Of a stretch of 55,906 bases of DNA, positions 45,324-55,336 are shown piece after piece. The translations under genes and the position numbers were made by a program. Each line of letters opens with the position of its first letter. The stretch's first letter is position 1. Source of the stretch: Burkholderiales bacterium (lineage in GTDB: Bacteria > Pseudomonadota > Gammaproteobacteria > Burkholderiales > Burkholderiaceae_C); contig JAPLPK010000193.1 of the NCBI GenBank assembly GCA_026400275.1, forward strand, positions 1 through 55,906. The letters run 5' to 3'. Under the pieces are notes generated by a model. It did no database searches. It had not been told where the DNA came from and worked only from the letters and a program-made list of their open reading frames with translations.

Positions 45324-46571
45324 TTAGATGTCGAACAGGAGACGGGCTGGGTCTTCCAGCGCTTCCTTCATGGCCACCAGGCCCAACACGGCTTCGCGGC
45401 CGTCGATGATGCGGTGGTCGTAGGACATGGCGAAGTAGTTCATCGGGCGCACCACCACTTGGCCGTTTTCCACCACAGCGCGGTCCTTGGTGGCATGGAT
45501 GCCCAGGATGGCGGATTGCGGTGGGTTGATGATGGGGGTGGACAGCATGGAGCCGAAGGTACCGCCATTGGAGATGGAGAAGGTGCCGCCGGTCATGTCT
45601 TCGATGCCCAGCTTGCCGTCACGGGCCTTTTGGCCGTATTCGGCGATTTTCTTCTCGATGTCGGCAAAGCTCATTTGGTCGGCGTTGCGCAAGATGGGCA
45701 CCACCAAACCACGTGGCGAACCGACAGCGATACCGATGTCAAAGTAGCCGTGGTAGACGATGTCGTTGCCGTCCACGCTGGCGTTCAGCACGGGGAACTT
45801 CTTCAGGGCGTGCACTGCCGCCTTGACGAAGAAGCTCATGAAGCCCAGCTTGCAGCCGTGTTCCTTTTCGAAACGCTCTTGCATGCGCTTGCGCATGTCC
45901 ATGACCGGGGCCATGTTGATTTCGTTGAAGGTGGTGAGGATGGCGTTGGTCGATTGCGATTGCAGCAGACGCTCGGCCACGCGGGCGCGCAGGCGGCTCA
46001 TGGGGACGCGTTGCTCGGGGCGATCGCCCAGGTCTGGCGCCATGGTGGAGACCTGTGGCAGGGACTTGGTGGGCACGCCGGTGGGGATCACCGCAGCAGC
46101 AGCCTTCGGGGCAGCCACGGCAGCCAGTACGTCACCCTTGGTGACGCGGCCGTCTTTGCCGGTGCCGGCCACGGAGCCTGCAGCCAGGGCGTTGTCGGCC
46201 ATCAGCTTGGCAGCGGCAGGCATGGGCACGCCGGCCATGGAGGTGCTGGTAGCGGCAGCTGCAGGCGCAGCAGCGGCCACAGCGGGTGCGGCAGCGGCTG
46301 CGGGGGCAGCAGCCACGGCGCCGGCCTTGCCTTCGGTGTCGATACGGGCAATCAATTGCTCAGCAGCCACGGTGCTGCCGTCGCCCATGACCAGCTCGAC
46401 GATCACGCCGGCGGAGGGTGCGGGCACTTCCAGCACGACTTTGTCGGTTTCCACTTCGATGAGGATTTCATCCACGGCAACAGCGTCGCCAACCTTCTTC
46501 TTCCACTGCAACAAGGTGGCTTCGGCCACGGACTCGGACAGTTGTGGAACCTTCACTTCAACGATAGACAT
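45324..46571 (-). CDS. sucB: Dihydrolipoyllysine succinyltransferase (E2)
   Basis: The core E2 of 2-oxoglutarate dehydrogenase, 415 residues. Lipoyl domain at residues 2-76 with the lipoylated Lys44 in [10 protein letters not shown]. An alanine-rich linker (about 82-115) leads to the peripheral-subunit-binding domain (about 120-155, [24 protein letters not shown]) and the catalytic domain, with the active site [13 protein letters not shown]. It follows sucA by about 95 bases. Confidence 0.97.
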   Translation of the reverse strand: MSIVEVKVPQLSESVAEATLLQWKKKVGDAVAVDEILIEVETDKVVLEVPAPSAGVIVELVMGDGSTVAAEQLIARIDTEGKAGAVAAAPAAAAAPAVAAAAPAAAATSTSMAGVPMPAAAKLMADNALAAGSVAGTGKDGRVTKGDVLAAVAAPKAAAAVIPTGVPTKSLPQVSTMAPDLGDRPEQRVPMSRLRARVAERLLQSQSTNAILTTFNEINMAPVMDMRKRMQERFEKEHGCKLGFMSFFVKAAVHALKKFPVLNASVDGNDIVYHGYFDIGIAVGSPRGLVVPILRNADQMSFADIEKKIAEYGQKARDGKLGIEDMTGGTFSISNGGTFGSMLSTPIINPPQSAILGIHATKDRAVVENGQVVVRPMNYFAMSYDHRIIDGREAVLGLVAMKEALEDPARLLFDI

Positions 46572-46666
46572 TTCAAAAACTCCAGATTTTTATATGTGGG
46601 GCGTGCGGGCCGGAGCATTCCGCTCCAGCCGGCACAGCGTTGGCCCGGAGGCACAACGCAGGGTGC

Positions 46667-49540
46667 TTACTTGGTTAAGACAAAGCCTTTGAGCTTGCCA
46701 AACGCGCCGTCGACCAGAGCCTTTTGCTGCTCTTGGTGCAGGTGCGAATAGCCGGCTGCAGGAGATGCCGAGGCCGCGCGGCCCGAGTAACCCAGCTTCT
46801 GGCCATCGGCCATGTTCTCGTGCAGATAGTGCTGCACGAAGAACCAGGCGCCCTGGTTTTGCGGCTCGTCCTGGCACCACACGAGTTCCGTGACGTTGGG
46901 GTACTTTTTCAGTTCCGCAGCAAAAGCCTTGTGCGGGAACGGATAGAGCTGTTCCACACGCAAGATCACCACGTCGTCGGCGCTCTTTTCTTCGCGCTTC
47001 TTGGCCAGGTCGTAGTAGACCTTGCCCGAGCAGGCGATGACGCGCTTGATCTTGTCGGCCTTGACTTCCTTGTTCTCAGGGATGATGGTCTGGAAACTAC
47101 CCTTGGTGAACTCGCTCAGCGGAGACGCTGCATCCTTGGCGCGCAAGAGGGACTTGGGCGTCATGATGACCAGCGGCTTGCGCAGGTTGCGCACCATCTG
47201 GCGGCGCAACAGGTGGAAGATCTGGCTGGCGGTGGTGGGCTGCACGACTTGCATGTTCGTGTCGGCGCTCAGCTGCATGAAGCGCTCCAGGCGGGCCGAG
47301 CTGTGCTCGGGACCTTGGCCTTCGTAGCCGTGCGGCAACATCAAGGTGATGCCGTTGACACGGCCCCACTTCACTTCACCGGAGGCGATGAACTGGTCGA
47401 TCACCACCTGGGCGCCGTTGGCGAAGTCGCCGAACTGGGCTTCCCAGATCACCAGGGTGTTGGGGTCGTTCGAGGCATAGCCGTATTCGAACGCCAGCAC
47501 CGCTTCTTCGGACAGGATGGAGTCGATGACCACGAACGGAGCCTGGTTGTCGGCCACATTTTGCAACGGCGTGTAGGTGCCTTCGTCGAACTTTTCACGG
47601 TTCTGGTCATGGATCACCGCGTGGCGGTGGGTAAAGGTACCGCGACCGCAATCTTCACCGCTCAGGCGTACGGGGTAGCCGCTGGCCACCAGGGAGGCGA
47701 AGGCCATGTGCTCACCCATGCCCCAGTCCACCGGAATGTCACCACGGCCCATGGCAGCGCGGTCGTCATAGACCTTCTTCACCAGGGAGTGCGGCGTCAC
47801 GGATGCCGGAATGGTGGTCAGCTTTTCAGCCAGGCGCTTCCACTCGGACAGGGGAATAGCGGTGTCGCCAGCGTCGGTCCACTTGCGGTTCAGGTACGGG
47901 GACCAATCCACTGCGTACTTGCTCTTGAAGTTGGTCAGCACCGGGTCGAAGGTGTTCTTGCCTGCGTCGAGTGCGGCGCGCATGGCCTTGACCATGTCGT
48001 CACCCAGCGTTTCGCCAAAGCCTTGGGCCGTCAGCTTGTCGGCGTACAGCTTGCGCGTGCCGGGGTGCTTGGCGATCTTCTTGTACATCAGCGGCTGGGT
48101 CAGCGCCGGTGTGTCTTGCTCGTTGTGGCCCAGTTTGCGGAAGCAAATGATGTCCACCACCACGTCGCGTTGGAACTCCATGCGGTAGTCCAGCGCGATT
48201 TGCGTTGCCAGCACCACGGCTTCAGGATCATCACCATTGACGTGCAGCACAGGCGCTTCGATCATCTTGACGACGTCGGAGCAGTACAGCGTGGAACGGC
48301 TGTCGCGTGGGTCGCTGGTGGTGAAACCGATCTGGTTGTTGATCACGATATGCACCGTGCCGCCCGTGAAATAACCACGGGTTTCGGCCAGCGCCAGGGT
48401 TTCCATGACCACACCTTGGCCGGCAAAAGCCGCGTCGCCGTGCACCAGCACGGGCAGCACCTGCTTGCCTTCGGGATCGGCACGACGGTCCATACGGGCG
48501 CGCACCGAGCCTTCGACCACCGGGTTCACGATTTCCAGGTGGGAGGGGTTGAAGGCCAGCGTCAAATGCACCGGGCCGCCAGGGGTGGACACGTCGGAGC
48601 TGAAACCTTGGTGGTACTTCACGTCGCCGGAAGGCAGGTCTTCGGGGGCGGTGTGGTCGAACTCGGCGAACAGGTCTGCGGGCACCTTACCCAGCGAGTT
48701 CACCAGCACGTTCAGGCGGCCGCGGTGGGCCATGGCGATGACGATTTCTTGCACGCCCTTGGTGCCACCCATCTGGATCAGCTCGTCCATGGCGGCGATG
48801 AAGCTCTCACCACCTTCGAGCGAGAAACGCTTTTGGCCCACATACTTGGTGTGCAGGAAGCGCTCCAGGCCTTCGGCCGCAGTCAGGCGGTCGAGGATGT
48901 GCAGTTTTTTCTCTCTGGACAGGCTGGGCTTGCTACGGATGCCTTCCAGCTTTTGTTGCCACCAGCGTTTTTTGTTCTGGTCGGTGGTGTACATGTATTC
49001 GGCGCCGATGGTGCCGCAATACGTTTCACGCAGTGCATTCATCAAGTCGCGCAGAGACATGGTCTCTTTGCCGAAGAAGGTATTGCTGGTGTTGTAGACG
49101 GTTTCCTGGTCAGCGTCGGTGAAGCCGTAGAAGGAAGGGTCCAGTTCAGGAATCTTTTCGCGCTCGGTGCGCTTCAGCGGGTCCAGATCGGCCCAACGTA
49201 CGCCGACATTGCGGTACGCGGCGATCAGCTGCTGCACGGCGGTGCGCTTGCGGCCCATTTCGGAGTCGGCGCCCGTGGCCATGACCACCTTGGTGCCGCC
49301 TTGCTTGGCGCGTTCTGCGAAGGCATTGACGACCGGCAGGTGCGGCACGTCCTTGGCATCGCTGCCGTCGGCGGCGGGCACGTGTTGGAGCGCGTCGAAG
49401 TAATCGCGCCAGTTGTCGGGCACGCTACCGGGGTTTGCAAGGTAGTTTTCGTAGAGTTCTTCTACGTACGGGGCATTGCCGCCGAAGAGATAGGTGTTGC
49501 CTTGGTAGGCTTGGTACACCGAAGAGACTGGTTCACTCAT
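46667..49540 (-). CDS. sucA: 2-Oxoglutarate dehydrogenase E1
   Basis: E1 of the 2-oxoglutarate dehydrogenase complex, 957 residues, uses thiamine diphosphate to decarboxylate 2-oxoglutarate in the citric acid cycle. Landmarks are AHRGRLNVLVN, the thiamine site (GDAAFAGQGVV, followed by VHIVINNQIGFTTS), GHNEQDTPALTQP and LPHGYEGQGPEHSSARLERF. The N-terminus starts with SSVYQAYQGNTYLFGGNAPYVEELYENYL, as usual. It is the first gene of the operon; its upstream 270 bases (49541-49810) hold the promoter and repeat copy J. Confidence 0.98.
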   Translation of the reverse strand: MSEPVSSVYQAYQGNTYLFGGNAPYVEELYENYLANPGSVPDNWRDYFDALQHVPAADGSDAKDVPHLPVVNAFAERAKQGGTKVVMATGADSEMGRKRTAVQQLIAAYRNVGVRWADLDPLKRTEREKIPELDPSFYGFTDADQETVYNTSNTFFGKETMSLRDLMNALRETYCGTIGAEYMYTTDQNKKRWWQQKLEGIRSKPSLSREKKLHILDRLTAAEGLERFLHTKYVGQKRFSLEGGESFIAAMDELIQMGGTKGVQEIVIAMAHRGRLNVLVNSLGKVPADLFAEFDHTAPEDLPSGDVKYHQGFSSDVSTPGGPVHLTLAFNPSHLEIVNPVVEGSVRARMDRRADPEGKQVLPVLVHGDAAFAGQGVVMETLALAETRGYFTGGTVHIVINNQIGFTTSDPRDSRSTLYCSDVVKMIEAPVLHVNGDDPEAVVLATQIALDYRMEFQRDVVVDIICFRKLGHNEQDTPALTQPLMYKKIAKHPGTRKLYADKLTAQGFGETLGDDMVKAMRAALDAGKNTFDPVLTNFKSKYAVDWSPYLNRKWTDAGDTAIPLSEWKRLAEKLTTIPASVTPHSLVKKVYDDRAAMGRGDIPVDWGMGEHMAFASLVASGYPVRLSGEDCGRGTFTHRHAVIHDQNREKFDEGTYTPLQNVADNQAPFVVIDSILSEEAVLAFEYGYASNDPNTLVIWEAQFGDFANGAQVVIDQFIASGEVKWGRVNGITLMLPHGYEGQGPEHSSARLERFMQLSADTNMQVVQPTTASQIFHLLRRQMVRNLRKPLVIMTPKSLLRAKDAASPLSEFTKGSFQTIIPENKEVKADKIKRVIACSGKVYYDLAKKREEKSADDVVILRVEQLYPFPHKAFAAELKKYPNVTELVWCQDEPQNQGAWFFVQHYLHENMADGQKLGYSGRAASASPAAGYSHLHQEQQKALVDGAFGKLKGFVLTK

Positions 49541-49727
49541 ATTCCGCTGACCTCCGTTTCCCTGCAGGAAACATTAGCTGGTTAAAGCTGGGTTTAATTA
49601 ACCTTCCGCGACACGGCTGGACCGATTGGCGGATGCGACTGTGGCAGGAAGGGCCTAGTTCGGACGGGATTATCGCCGCAATGCGGGAGGTAACCACCGC
49701 GTTACATGCAAAGAACCGGTGAACGCT

Positions 49728-49790
49728 CTTTTTTTAATAGCTGCTTGTGCCGATGGCATAAGCGCAAGCGCCATTATTTATTTAAATCGA
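49728..49790 (+). repeat. Palindromic repeat, copy J
   Basis: TTTTTTTAATAGCTGCTTGTGCCGATGGCATAAGCGCAAGCGCC then ATTATTTATTTAAAT. It has the TAGCTGCT left arm and T/A-rich right end, with an imperfect core. It lies between the sucA promoter region and the isochorismatase gene's 3' end. Confidence 0.65.
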
Positions 49791-49810
49791 CGTGTGGTGC
49801 CGGTGAAACA

Positions 49811-50413
49811 TTACTTCACCAAAGCCTGGATGGCCTTGAAATCCGCGTGCTCGGCGGTGCGCAACCACTCGAACAGCACCATCTCGGTGGTGACCAGCTC
49901 GGCGCCAGCGCCGGCCAGGCGGTCAAAGGCGGCGTCGCGGTTGCGTTCGGTGCGCGAGCTGCAGGCGTCGGTGACCACCCAGACGTCGAACTCGTCTTCC
50001 AGCAGGTCCAGCGCGGTTTGCAGCAGGCAGATGTGCGCTTCCAGCCCGGCAATGACGATGGTGTTGCGCTCGGGCGCCGCGTTTTGCGGTTTTTGCAGAT
50101 GCTTGGGCAGGCTACGGGCATTGCCCTGCACCGGCTTGGCGGGTGGGCGCAGCCATTCGCCCAGGCCCTCTTCCATGCCGCTGAAATGCATTTTGCTCAG
50201 GGTGTCGCGGCACAGGGCGCGCATCTCGGCCGGGTTTTGGCCCAACTTGGACGGGTTTTGCTCGGTGCCCCAAACCGGCACGTCCAGCAGCTGGGCGGCC
50301 TGGGCCAGGCGCATGGAATTGGCCAGCACGGCGGTGTTTTCAAAAATGGCGGGGAGCAGGCGCTCCTGGTAGTCCACCAGGACGAGTTGGGATTCTGGGG
50401 CGTCGAGCAGCAT
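49811..50413 (-). CDS. Isochorismatase-family hydrolase (YcaC-like)
   Basis: A 200-residue cysteine hydrolase of the isochorismatase fold. The catalytic triad residues are likely Asp in VLVDYQE, Lys in the GMEEGLGEW/K region and Cys in EAHICLLQTALDL. NPSKLGQ-like GTEQNPSKLGQN and ACSSRTERNRDAAFDRL are typical of the YcaC branch, whose substrate is unknown. AAGGAA lies upstream of ATG 50413, which supports that start over a longer one. Confidence 0.85.
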   Translation of the reverse strand: MLLDAPESQLVLVDYQERLLPAIFENTAVLANSMRLAQAAQLLDVPVWGTEQNPSKLGQNPAEMRALCRDTLSKMHFSGMEEGLGEWLRPPAKPVQGNARSLPKHLQKPQNAAPERNTIVIAGLEAHICLLQTALDLLEDEFDVWVVTDACSSRTERNRDAAFDRLAGAGAELVTTEMVLFEWLRTAEHADFKAIQALVK

Positions 50414-50452
50414 GGGGTTCCTTGGCGAAATCGGGGGCAAATAAGCCCCAGA

Positions 50453-51019
50453 TTAAACCGCAGATGCCACGTCACCCACCGCTGGCTGCAACAGCCCGCC
50501 GGTCAAAGACTGCAACAAGGCCAGGCCCAGCGGCCAGTCGCCATGGCCAGACGCCACATTGATATGCCCCGCGTCCTGCAGGCGCACCATCTCGCTGCCC
50601 CAGGCGCGCGCATAGGCACCGGCCAGGCGCACCGGGCAGTACGGGTCGTTGCTGCTGGCCACCAGCACGCTGCGGTACGGCAGGCGGGCATAGGGCACGG
50701 GCGCGAAGTCGTTCAGGATGGCGCGGCGCTCGGGGTCGGCCGGGGCCACCAGCAGTGCGCCCTGGATGCGCTCCACCGCCTCGGGCGGCAAATGGGTGGT
50801 GGCGATGCAGCCCAGACTATGGGCCACCACCACCACGGGGCCAGGCCGGGCCAGTATCGCCCGGGTGATGGATGCCACCCAGGCCGCACGCGTAGGCGTG
50901 GCCCAGTCATCCTGGTCCACGCGCTCCACCCCGGCCACGCTCTCGGACCACAGGGTCTGCCAATGCCCAGGACCGGAATTGCGCCAGCCGGGCACGATGA
51001 GAATTCTGGTTTGCGTCAT
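50453..51019 (-). CDS. RBBP9/YdeN family serine hydrolase
   Basis: A small alpha/beta hydrolase of 188 residues. It opens with ILIVPGWRNSGPGHWQTLW, has the nucleophile elbow VAHSLGC (catalytic Ser), the acid in SSNDPYCP and the base in AGHINVASGHG. This is the RBBP9/YdeN (DUF1234-like) family, whose natural substrates are unknown. It precedes the isochorismatase-like gene by 39 bases on the same strand and may be co-transcribed. ATG 51019 fits the family N-terminus. Confidence 0.85.
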   Translation of the reverse strand: MTQTRILIVPGWRNSGPGHWQTLWSESVAGVERVDQDDWATPTRAAWVASITRAILARPGPVVVVAHSLGCIATTHLPPEAVERIQGALLVAPADPERRAILNDFAPVPYARLPYRSVLVASSNDPYCPVRLAGAYARAWGSEMVRLQDAGHINVASGHGDWPLGLALLQSLTGGLLQPAVGDVASAV

Positions 51020-51129
51020 GGCCCGGATTGTGGACAGGCCAGAGCCAAACTCCAACGACTGAATTGCTGTTTGTTTATACGCATGAGCTTAGAACCAAAT
51101 TGTCTGAAAAGACGCTACAAATTCACACA

Positions 51130-51184
51130 TAAAAAAAGCTGCAAGCGCATTAATTACCTGCGCTTGCAGCTCCTGTTTTCATAG
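51130..51184 (+). repeat. Palindromic repeat, copy K, strong hairpin after metQ
   Basis: AAAAAAAGCTGCAAGCGCATTAATTACCTGCGCTTGCAGCTCCTGTTTTC in order. The arms AGCTGCAAGCGCA and TGCGCTTGCAGCT make a perfect 13-bp stem with a 9-base loop. It lies 15 bases after the metQ stop and, read on the minus strand, is followed by a run of Ts, so it should end the met operon. Confidence 0.88.
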
Positions 51185-51198
51185 CGTACTAGACCGGG

Positions 51199-51996
51199 TT
51201 AGAAACCGCTCAACACCGCTCCCTTGAACTCGGTTTGCACGTACTGGCGGATCTCCTCCGAGTGGTAGGCCTTGACCAGCTTCGCCACCCAGGGCTTGTC
51301 CTTGTCCTGCTCGCGCACAGCCAGCAAGTTGACATACGGGCTCTTGGCGCTTTCCTGGGCGATCGCGTCCTTGGCCGGGTTCAGCCCGGCTTGCAGGGCG
51401 AAGTTGGTGTTGATGGCCGCCGCGTCCAGGTCGTCCAGCGAGCGCGGCAGCTGGGCAGCGTCCAGCTCCACAAAGCGGATCTTCTTGGGGTTGTCCACCA
51501 CGTCCAACGGCGTAGCCTTCAGGCCGGCCTCGGGTTTGAGCTTGACCAGGCCCTTGTCCTGCAGCACCAGCAGCACCCGGCCGCCATTGGTCGGGTCGTT
51601 CGGAATGCCGACCTTGGCGCCCTCCTTCAGCTCCGCCAGGCTTTTTACCTTCTTGGAATAGATGCCAATCGGGAAGTTGACGGTATTGCCCACCGCCACG
51701 ATCTTGTAGCCCCGGTCCTTGACCTGCTGGTCCAGAAAGGGCTTGTGCTGGTAGCTGTTCAGGTCCAGATCACCGGAAGCCAGGGCGGCATTGGGCTGGA
51801 TGTAGTCGCTGAATTCGACGATCTGGATCTTCAGCCCATCCTTTTCGGCGATCTTTTTCACCTGCTCAAAAATTTGCGCATGCGGCCCGGCAGTGACGCC
51901 GACCTTCAGCGGTTTGTCCTGCGCCAGCGCGCCGCCGGCCAGCAACAAGCTAGTGGCCAATACGACGGCGGACTGGATGAATGTTCTTTTGTACAT
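51199..51996 (-). CDS. metQ: D-methionine ABC transporter binding protein
   Basis: A MetQ/NlpA-family periplasmic protein, 265 residues. Signal peptide ends GGALAQ-D (about residue 25) without a lipobox cysteine, so it is free rather than a lipoprotein. GPHAQIFEQVKKIAEKDGLKIQIVEFSDYIQPN and DLDLNSYQHKPFLDQQ are family landmarks. It is the last gene of metN-metI-metQ. Confidence 0.95.
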   Translation of the reverse strand: MYKRTFIQSAVVLATSLLLAGGALAQDKPLKVGVTAGPHAQIFEQVKKIAEKDGLKIQIVEFSDYIQPNAALASGDLDLNSYQHKPFLDQQVKDRGYKIVAVGNTVNFPIGIYSKKVKSLAELKEGAKVGIPNDPTNGGRVLLVLQDKGLVKLKPEAGLKATPLDVVDNPKKIRFVELDAAQLPRSLDDLDAAAINTNFALQAGLNPAKDAIAQESAKSPYVNLLAVREQDKDKPWVAKLVKAYHSEEIRQYVQTEFKGAVLSGF

Positions 51997-52016
51997 AGCT
52001 AACTCCCTAAAAATAT

Positions 52017-52682
52017 TTACTTGTGGCTTAACCGGCGGACCAGCCAGTCGCCCAGGCTTTGCAGCGCCTGCACGAAGACGATCAGCACCAGCACCACGGC
52101 CAGCATCACCTCGGGCAGAAAGCGCTGGTAGCCGTAGCGGATACCCAGGTCGCCCAGGCCACCGCCGCCAATAGCGCCGGCCATGGCCGAGTAGCCGGTC
52201 AGGCTCACCAGGGTGATGGTCACCGCTGCCACGATGCCAGGCAGCGCCTCGGGCAGCAGCACCTTGAAGACGATTTGCAAGGTGCTGGCACCCATGGCCT
52301 GGGCCGCCTCCACCAGACCGGCATCCACCTCGCGCAGCGCGGTTTCCACCAGCCGGGCAATGAAGGGCGCAGAGGCGATCGTCAGCGGTACCACTGCCGC
52401 CGCCGTACCAATGGACGAACCGGTCAGCAGCCGCGTGAACGGGATGATGGCCACCAGCAGGATAATGAAAGGCGTGGAGCGCACGGCATTCACCAGCGTG
52501 CCGACCACGCGGTTCAGCGCTGGCTTGTGCAGCACACCGCCCTGGTCGGTCAGCCGCAGAAAGACACCCAGCGGCACGCCGATCACTGCGCCGGCCAGGC
52601 CGGAGATGCCGACCATCACCAGCGTCTCCCAGAACGAGGACGCAAACAGCTCCAGCAATTGGGGCGTAAAGGTTTCAAACAT
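52017..52682 (-). CDS. metI: Methionine ABC transporter permease
   Basis: MetI, 221 residues, with five membrane segments and the cytoplasmic EAA loop ([27 protein letters not shown]). [26 protein letters not shown] is a strong family signature. Its start overlaps the metN stop by 8 bases, and metQ follows after 20. Confidence 0.96.
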   Translation of the reverse strand: MFETFTPQLLELFASSFWETLVMVGISGLAGAVIGVPLGVFLRLTDQGGVLHKPALNRVVGTLVNAVRSTPFIILLVAIIPFTRLLTGSSIGTAAAVVPLTIASAPFIARLVETALREVDAGLVEAAQAMGASTLQIVFKVLLPEALPGIVAAVTITLVSLTGYSAMAGAIGGGGLGDLGIRYGYQRFLPEVMLAVVLVLIVFVQALQSLGDWLVRRLSHK

Positions 52683-53727
52683 GGGCTACCTCCTGCACCA
52701 GTACGCCGGCACCGCGCAAATGGGCCACAGCGGCGACCAGTTGCTCGCGCGCGCCGCGCACATGCACAGCCAGCGCGCCAAAAGGACGGCCCTGGATTTC
52801 GTCCACCTGGCCGTGCAGGATGTTCAGGTCCAGCCCGAAGCGGCGGATCACGTCCGACAACAGCGGCCGGTCAGAGTCGTCGCCCGCAAACGCTAGGCGC
52901 AGCAATTGGCCATGGTGCCCTTGCTGGGCAGGCGTATCGGTGGCCATCAGCTTGCGGATGCGCGCCAGCACGCTCTCCGGCAGGTCCTGCGGCAAGATCT
53001 CGTCGATCAGGCTGCGGGTGGTCGCGTGTTGTGGGCGGGTGAACACGTCCATCACCGCGCCCTGCTCCACGATGCGGCCGGCGTCTATCACCGCGACCCG
53101 GTCGGCCACCTGCTTGACGACCTGCATCTGGTGCGTGATCAGCACAATGGTCAAACCAAAGTCGCGGTTGATCTGGCGCAGCAGACCGAGGATGGAACGT
53201 GTGGTTTCCGGGTCGAGCGCCGAGGTGGCCTCGTCGGACAATAAAACCTTGGGGTTGCTGGCCAGCGCCCGGGCAATGCCCACGCGCTGCTTTTGCCCGC
53301 CGCTGATTTGCGCGGGGTAGCGGTCGCGCAGCGCCGACAGGCCGACCAGGTCCAGCAGGCCATCGACCCGGTCCTTGATCAGCGCCGGGCGGGTGCCTAC
53401 CAGCTCCAGCGGCAGCGCCACATTGTCAAAAATCGTCCGTGAAGACAGCAGGTTGAAGTGCTGGAACACCATGCCGATCTGGTGCCGGGCGGCACGCAGC
53501 GCGGTGGCATCCAGCGCCGTCAGGTCCTGCCCATCGACACGGACCTGGCCTTGCGAGGGCCGGTTCAGCAGGTTGACGGTGCGCACCAGCGAGCTTTTGC
53601 CCGCACCGCTGCGCCCTATCACCCCGAAAATTTCACCCGCCTGGATGTGCAGGTCGATGCCCCGCAATGCTTGCACCGGACCTTGTGGGCCAGGGTAAGT
53701 CTGGTGGATGTTGTGCAGCTCAATCAT
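52675..53727 (-). CDS. metN: Methionine ABC transporter ATPase
   Basis: MetN, 350 residues. Walker [10 protein letters not shown] near residue 38, signature [15 protein letters not shown], Walker [17 protein letters not shown] and H-loop LITHQMQVV. The last 90 residues form a NIL domain, which binds methionine and gives feedback inhibition. The order metN-metI-metQ with overlapping ends shows an operon; the TOBE gene lies 19 bases upstream of it. Confidence 0.97.
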   Translation of the reverse strand: MIELHNIHQTYPGPQGPVQALRGIDLHIQAGEIFGVIGRSGAGKSSLVRTVNLLNRPSQGQVRVDGQDLTALDATALRAARHQIGMVFQHFNLLSSRTIFDNVALPLELVGTRPALIKDRVDGLLDLVGLSALRDRYPAQISGGQKQRVGIARALASNPKVLLSDEATSALDPETTRSILGLLRQINRDFGLTIVLITHQMQVVKQVADRVAVIDAGRIVEQGAVMDVFTRPQHATTRSLIDEILPQDLPESVLARIRKLMATDTPAQQGHHGQLLRLAFAGDDSDRPLLSDVIRRFGLDLNILHGQVDEIQGRPFGALAVHVRGAREQLVAAVAHLRGAGVLVQEVAHV

Positions 53728-53746
53728 GGGGTGGCGAAGGCGGTCC

Positions 53747-53962
53747 TCACAGCTTGGCGATCGACACTTCAGTGGACTTCACCAGAGCGACGACTTCGCT
53801 GCCCACCGCCAGTTGCAGGTCATTGACCGAGCGGGTGGTGATGACCGAGGTGACGATGCCCCAGGGGGTTTCGACGTCGATTTCAGAGACGACATCGCCA
53901 CGGATGATTTCCTTGATCTTGCCGCGGAATTGGTTACGTACGTTGATGGCTTGGATGGACAT
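53747..53962 (-). CDS. TOBE-domain (molbindin) protein
   Basis: A 71-residue single TOBE/Mop domain. [40 protein letters not shown] is the molybdate-binding motif region, and [14 protein letters not shown] closes it. Free molbindins bind molybdate or tungstate in the cytoplasm. The gene is 19 bases before metN, an unexpected neighbour for a methionine importer, with no molybdate transport gene in view. Confidence 0.9.
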   Translation of the reverse strand: MSIQAINVRNQFRGKIKEIIRGDVVSEIDVETPWGIVTSVITTRSVNDLQLAVGSEVVALVKSTEVSIAKL

Positions 53963-53989
53963 GGATTTACTCCTGGTTAAAAAATCGTT

Positions 53990-54055
53990 GTGCTATGGAT
54001 TACGTAGCTACCAGCGCAAGTAATACCTGCGCCAGCGGCCTTTTTTATATAAATG
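53990..54055 (+). repeat. Palindromic repeat, copy L, at the metY 3' end
   Basis: TGCTATGGATTACGTAGCTACCAGCGCAAGTAATACCTGCGCCAGCGGCCTTTTTTATATAAAT, in order: nearly a full consensus copy. The last 13 codons and the stop of metY (minus strand) lie inside it. Confidence 0.88.
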
Positions 54056-55309
54056 CTCGATGCCGACCGACAGGCGCACCGTGTCTTCGCCCACGCCCGC
54101 CTTGGCCAGCTCGTCCGGGTTGAGCTGGCGGTGCGTGGTGGACGCCGGGTGCGTGGCCAGCGAGCGCACGTCGCCGATGTTGACCAGGCGGGTGAACAGC
54201 TGCAGCGCATCCAGGAAGCGCGCGCCGGCTTCGCGGCCGCCCACACCTTCACTCTTCACGCCAAAGGTGAGGATGCCGGAAGCAAAACCGCCCAGGTACT
54301 TTTTGGCCAGCGCGTGGTCGGGGTGGTCTTCCAGCCCGGCGTAGGTCACCCACTGCACCTTGGCCGACTTTTGCAGATGCCGCGCTACCGCCAGGGTGTT
54401 GCTGTGGATGCGGTCCATGCGCAGGGCCAGGGTTTCTATGCCTTGCAAAATCAGGAAGGCGTTGAACGGCGAGATGGCCGCGCCGGTATTGCGCAGCGGC
54501 ACGACGCGGGCACGGCCGATGTAGGCGGCAGCGCCCAGGGCCTCGGTATAGACCACGCCGTGGTAGCTGGGGTCGGGCTCGTTCAAGCGTTTGAAGCGCG
54601 CCTTGTGCTCCGCCCAGGGGAACTTGCCCGAATCGACGATGGCGCCGCCAATGCTGGTGCCGTGGCCGCCCAGGTACTTGGTCAGCGAATGCACCACGAT
54701 GTCGGCGCCGTGCTCGATGGGCCGGCTCAGGTAGGGGCTGGGCACGGTGTTGTCGACGATCAGCGGCACGCCGTGGCGGTGGGCGATCTCGGCAATCGCG
54801 GCGATGTCGGTCACATTGCCGGCGGGGTTGCCCAGAGATTCCACGAACACGGCCTTGGTCTTGTCGTCGAACAGGCCTTCGAAGCTTTTCGGGTCGCGGT
54901 GGTCGGCAAAGCGGGTGGTGATGCCGAACTGCGGCAGCGTGTGGGCAAACAGGTTGTAGGTGCCGCCGGACAGCGCCGTGCTGCTGATGATGTTGTCGCC
55001 CGCCTCGGCAATGGTCTGGATGGCGTAGGTCACCGCCGCCTGGCCAGATGCCAGGGCCAGCGCGGCAATGCCGCCTTCCAGGGCCGCCACGCGCTGCTCC
55101 AGGATGTCCTGCGTCGGATTCATGATCCGGGTGTAGATATTGCCCGGCACCTTCAGGTCGAACAGGTCGGCACCGTGCTGCGCGCTGTCAAACGCATAGG
55201 CCACGGTTTGGTAGATGGGCGGCGCCACGGCGCGCGTGGTCGGGTCCGGCGAATAGCCGGCGTGGACCGACTTGGTTTCAAACTTCCAGTTGCTGCTGTC
55301 TCTTGCCAT
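54008..55309 (-). CDS. metY: O-acetylhomoserine sulfhydrylase
   Basis: A PLP enzyme of the Cys/Met metabolism family, 433 residues, making homocysteine from O-acetylhomoserine and sulfide. [60 protein letters not shown] (PLP lysine in SLTKY) and [12 protein letters not shown] are typical. The native C-terminus after VGIEHL is lost; the final [13 protein letters not shown] is encoded by repeat copy L. The change is near the end and may be tolerated. It follows ssuB by 27 bases. Confidence 0.95.
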   Translation of the reverse strand: MARDSSNWKFETKSVHAGYSPDPTTRAVAPPIYQTVAYAFDSAQHGADLFDLKVPGNIYTRIMNPTQDILEQRVAALEGGIAALALASGQAAVTYAIQTIAEAGDNIISSTALSGGTYNLFAHTLPQFGITTRFADHRDPKSFEGLFDDKTKAVFVESLGNPAGNVTDIAAIAEIAHRHGVPLIVDNTVPSPYLSRPIEHGADIVVHSLTKYLGGHGTSIGGAIVDSGKFPWAEHKARFKRLNEPDPSYHGVVYTEALGAAAYIGRARVVPLRNTGAAISPFNAFLILQGIETLALRMDRIHSNTLAVARHLQKSAKVQWVTYAGLEDHPDHALAKKYLGGFASGILTFGVKSEGVGGREAGARFLDALQLFTRLVNIGDVRSLATHPASTTHRQLNPDELAKAGVGEDTVRLSVGIEHLYKKGRWRRYYLRW

Positions 55310-55336
55310 GGTGTCTCCCGAAGGTTGTGGTGAAAA

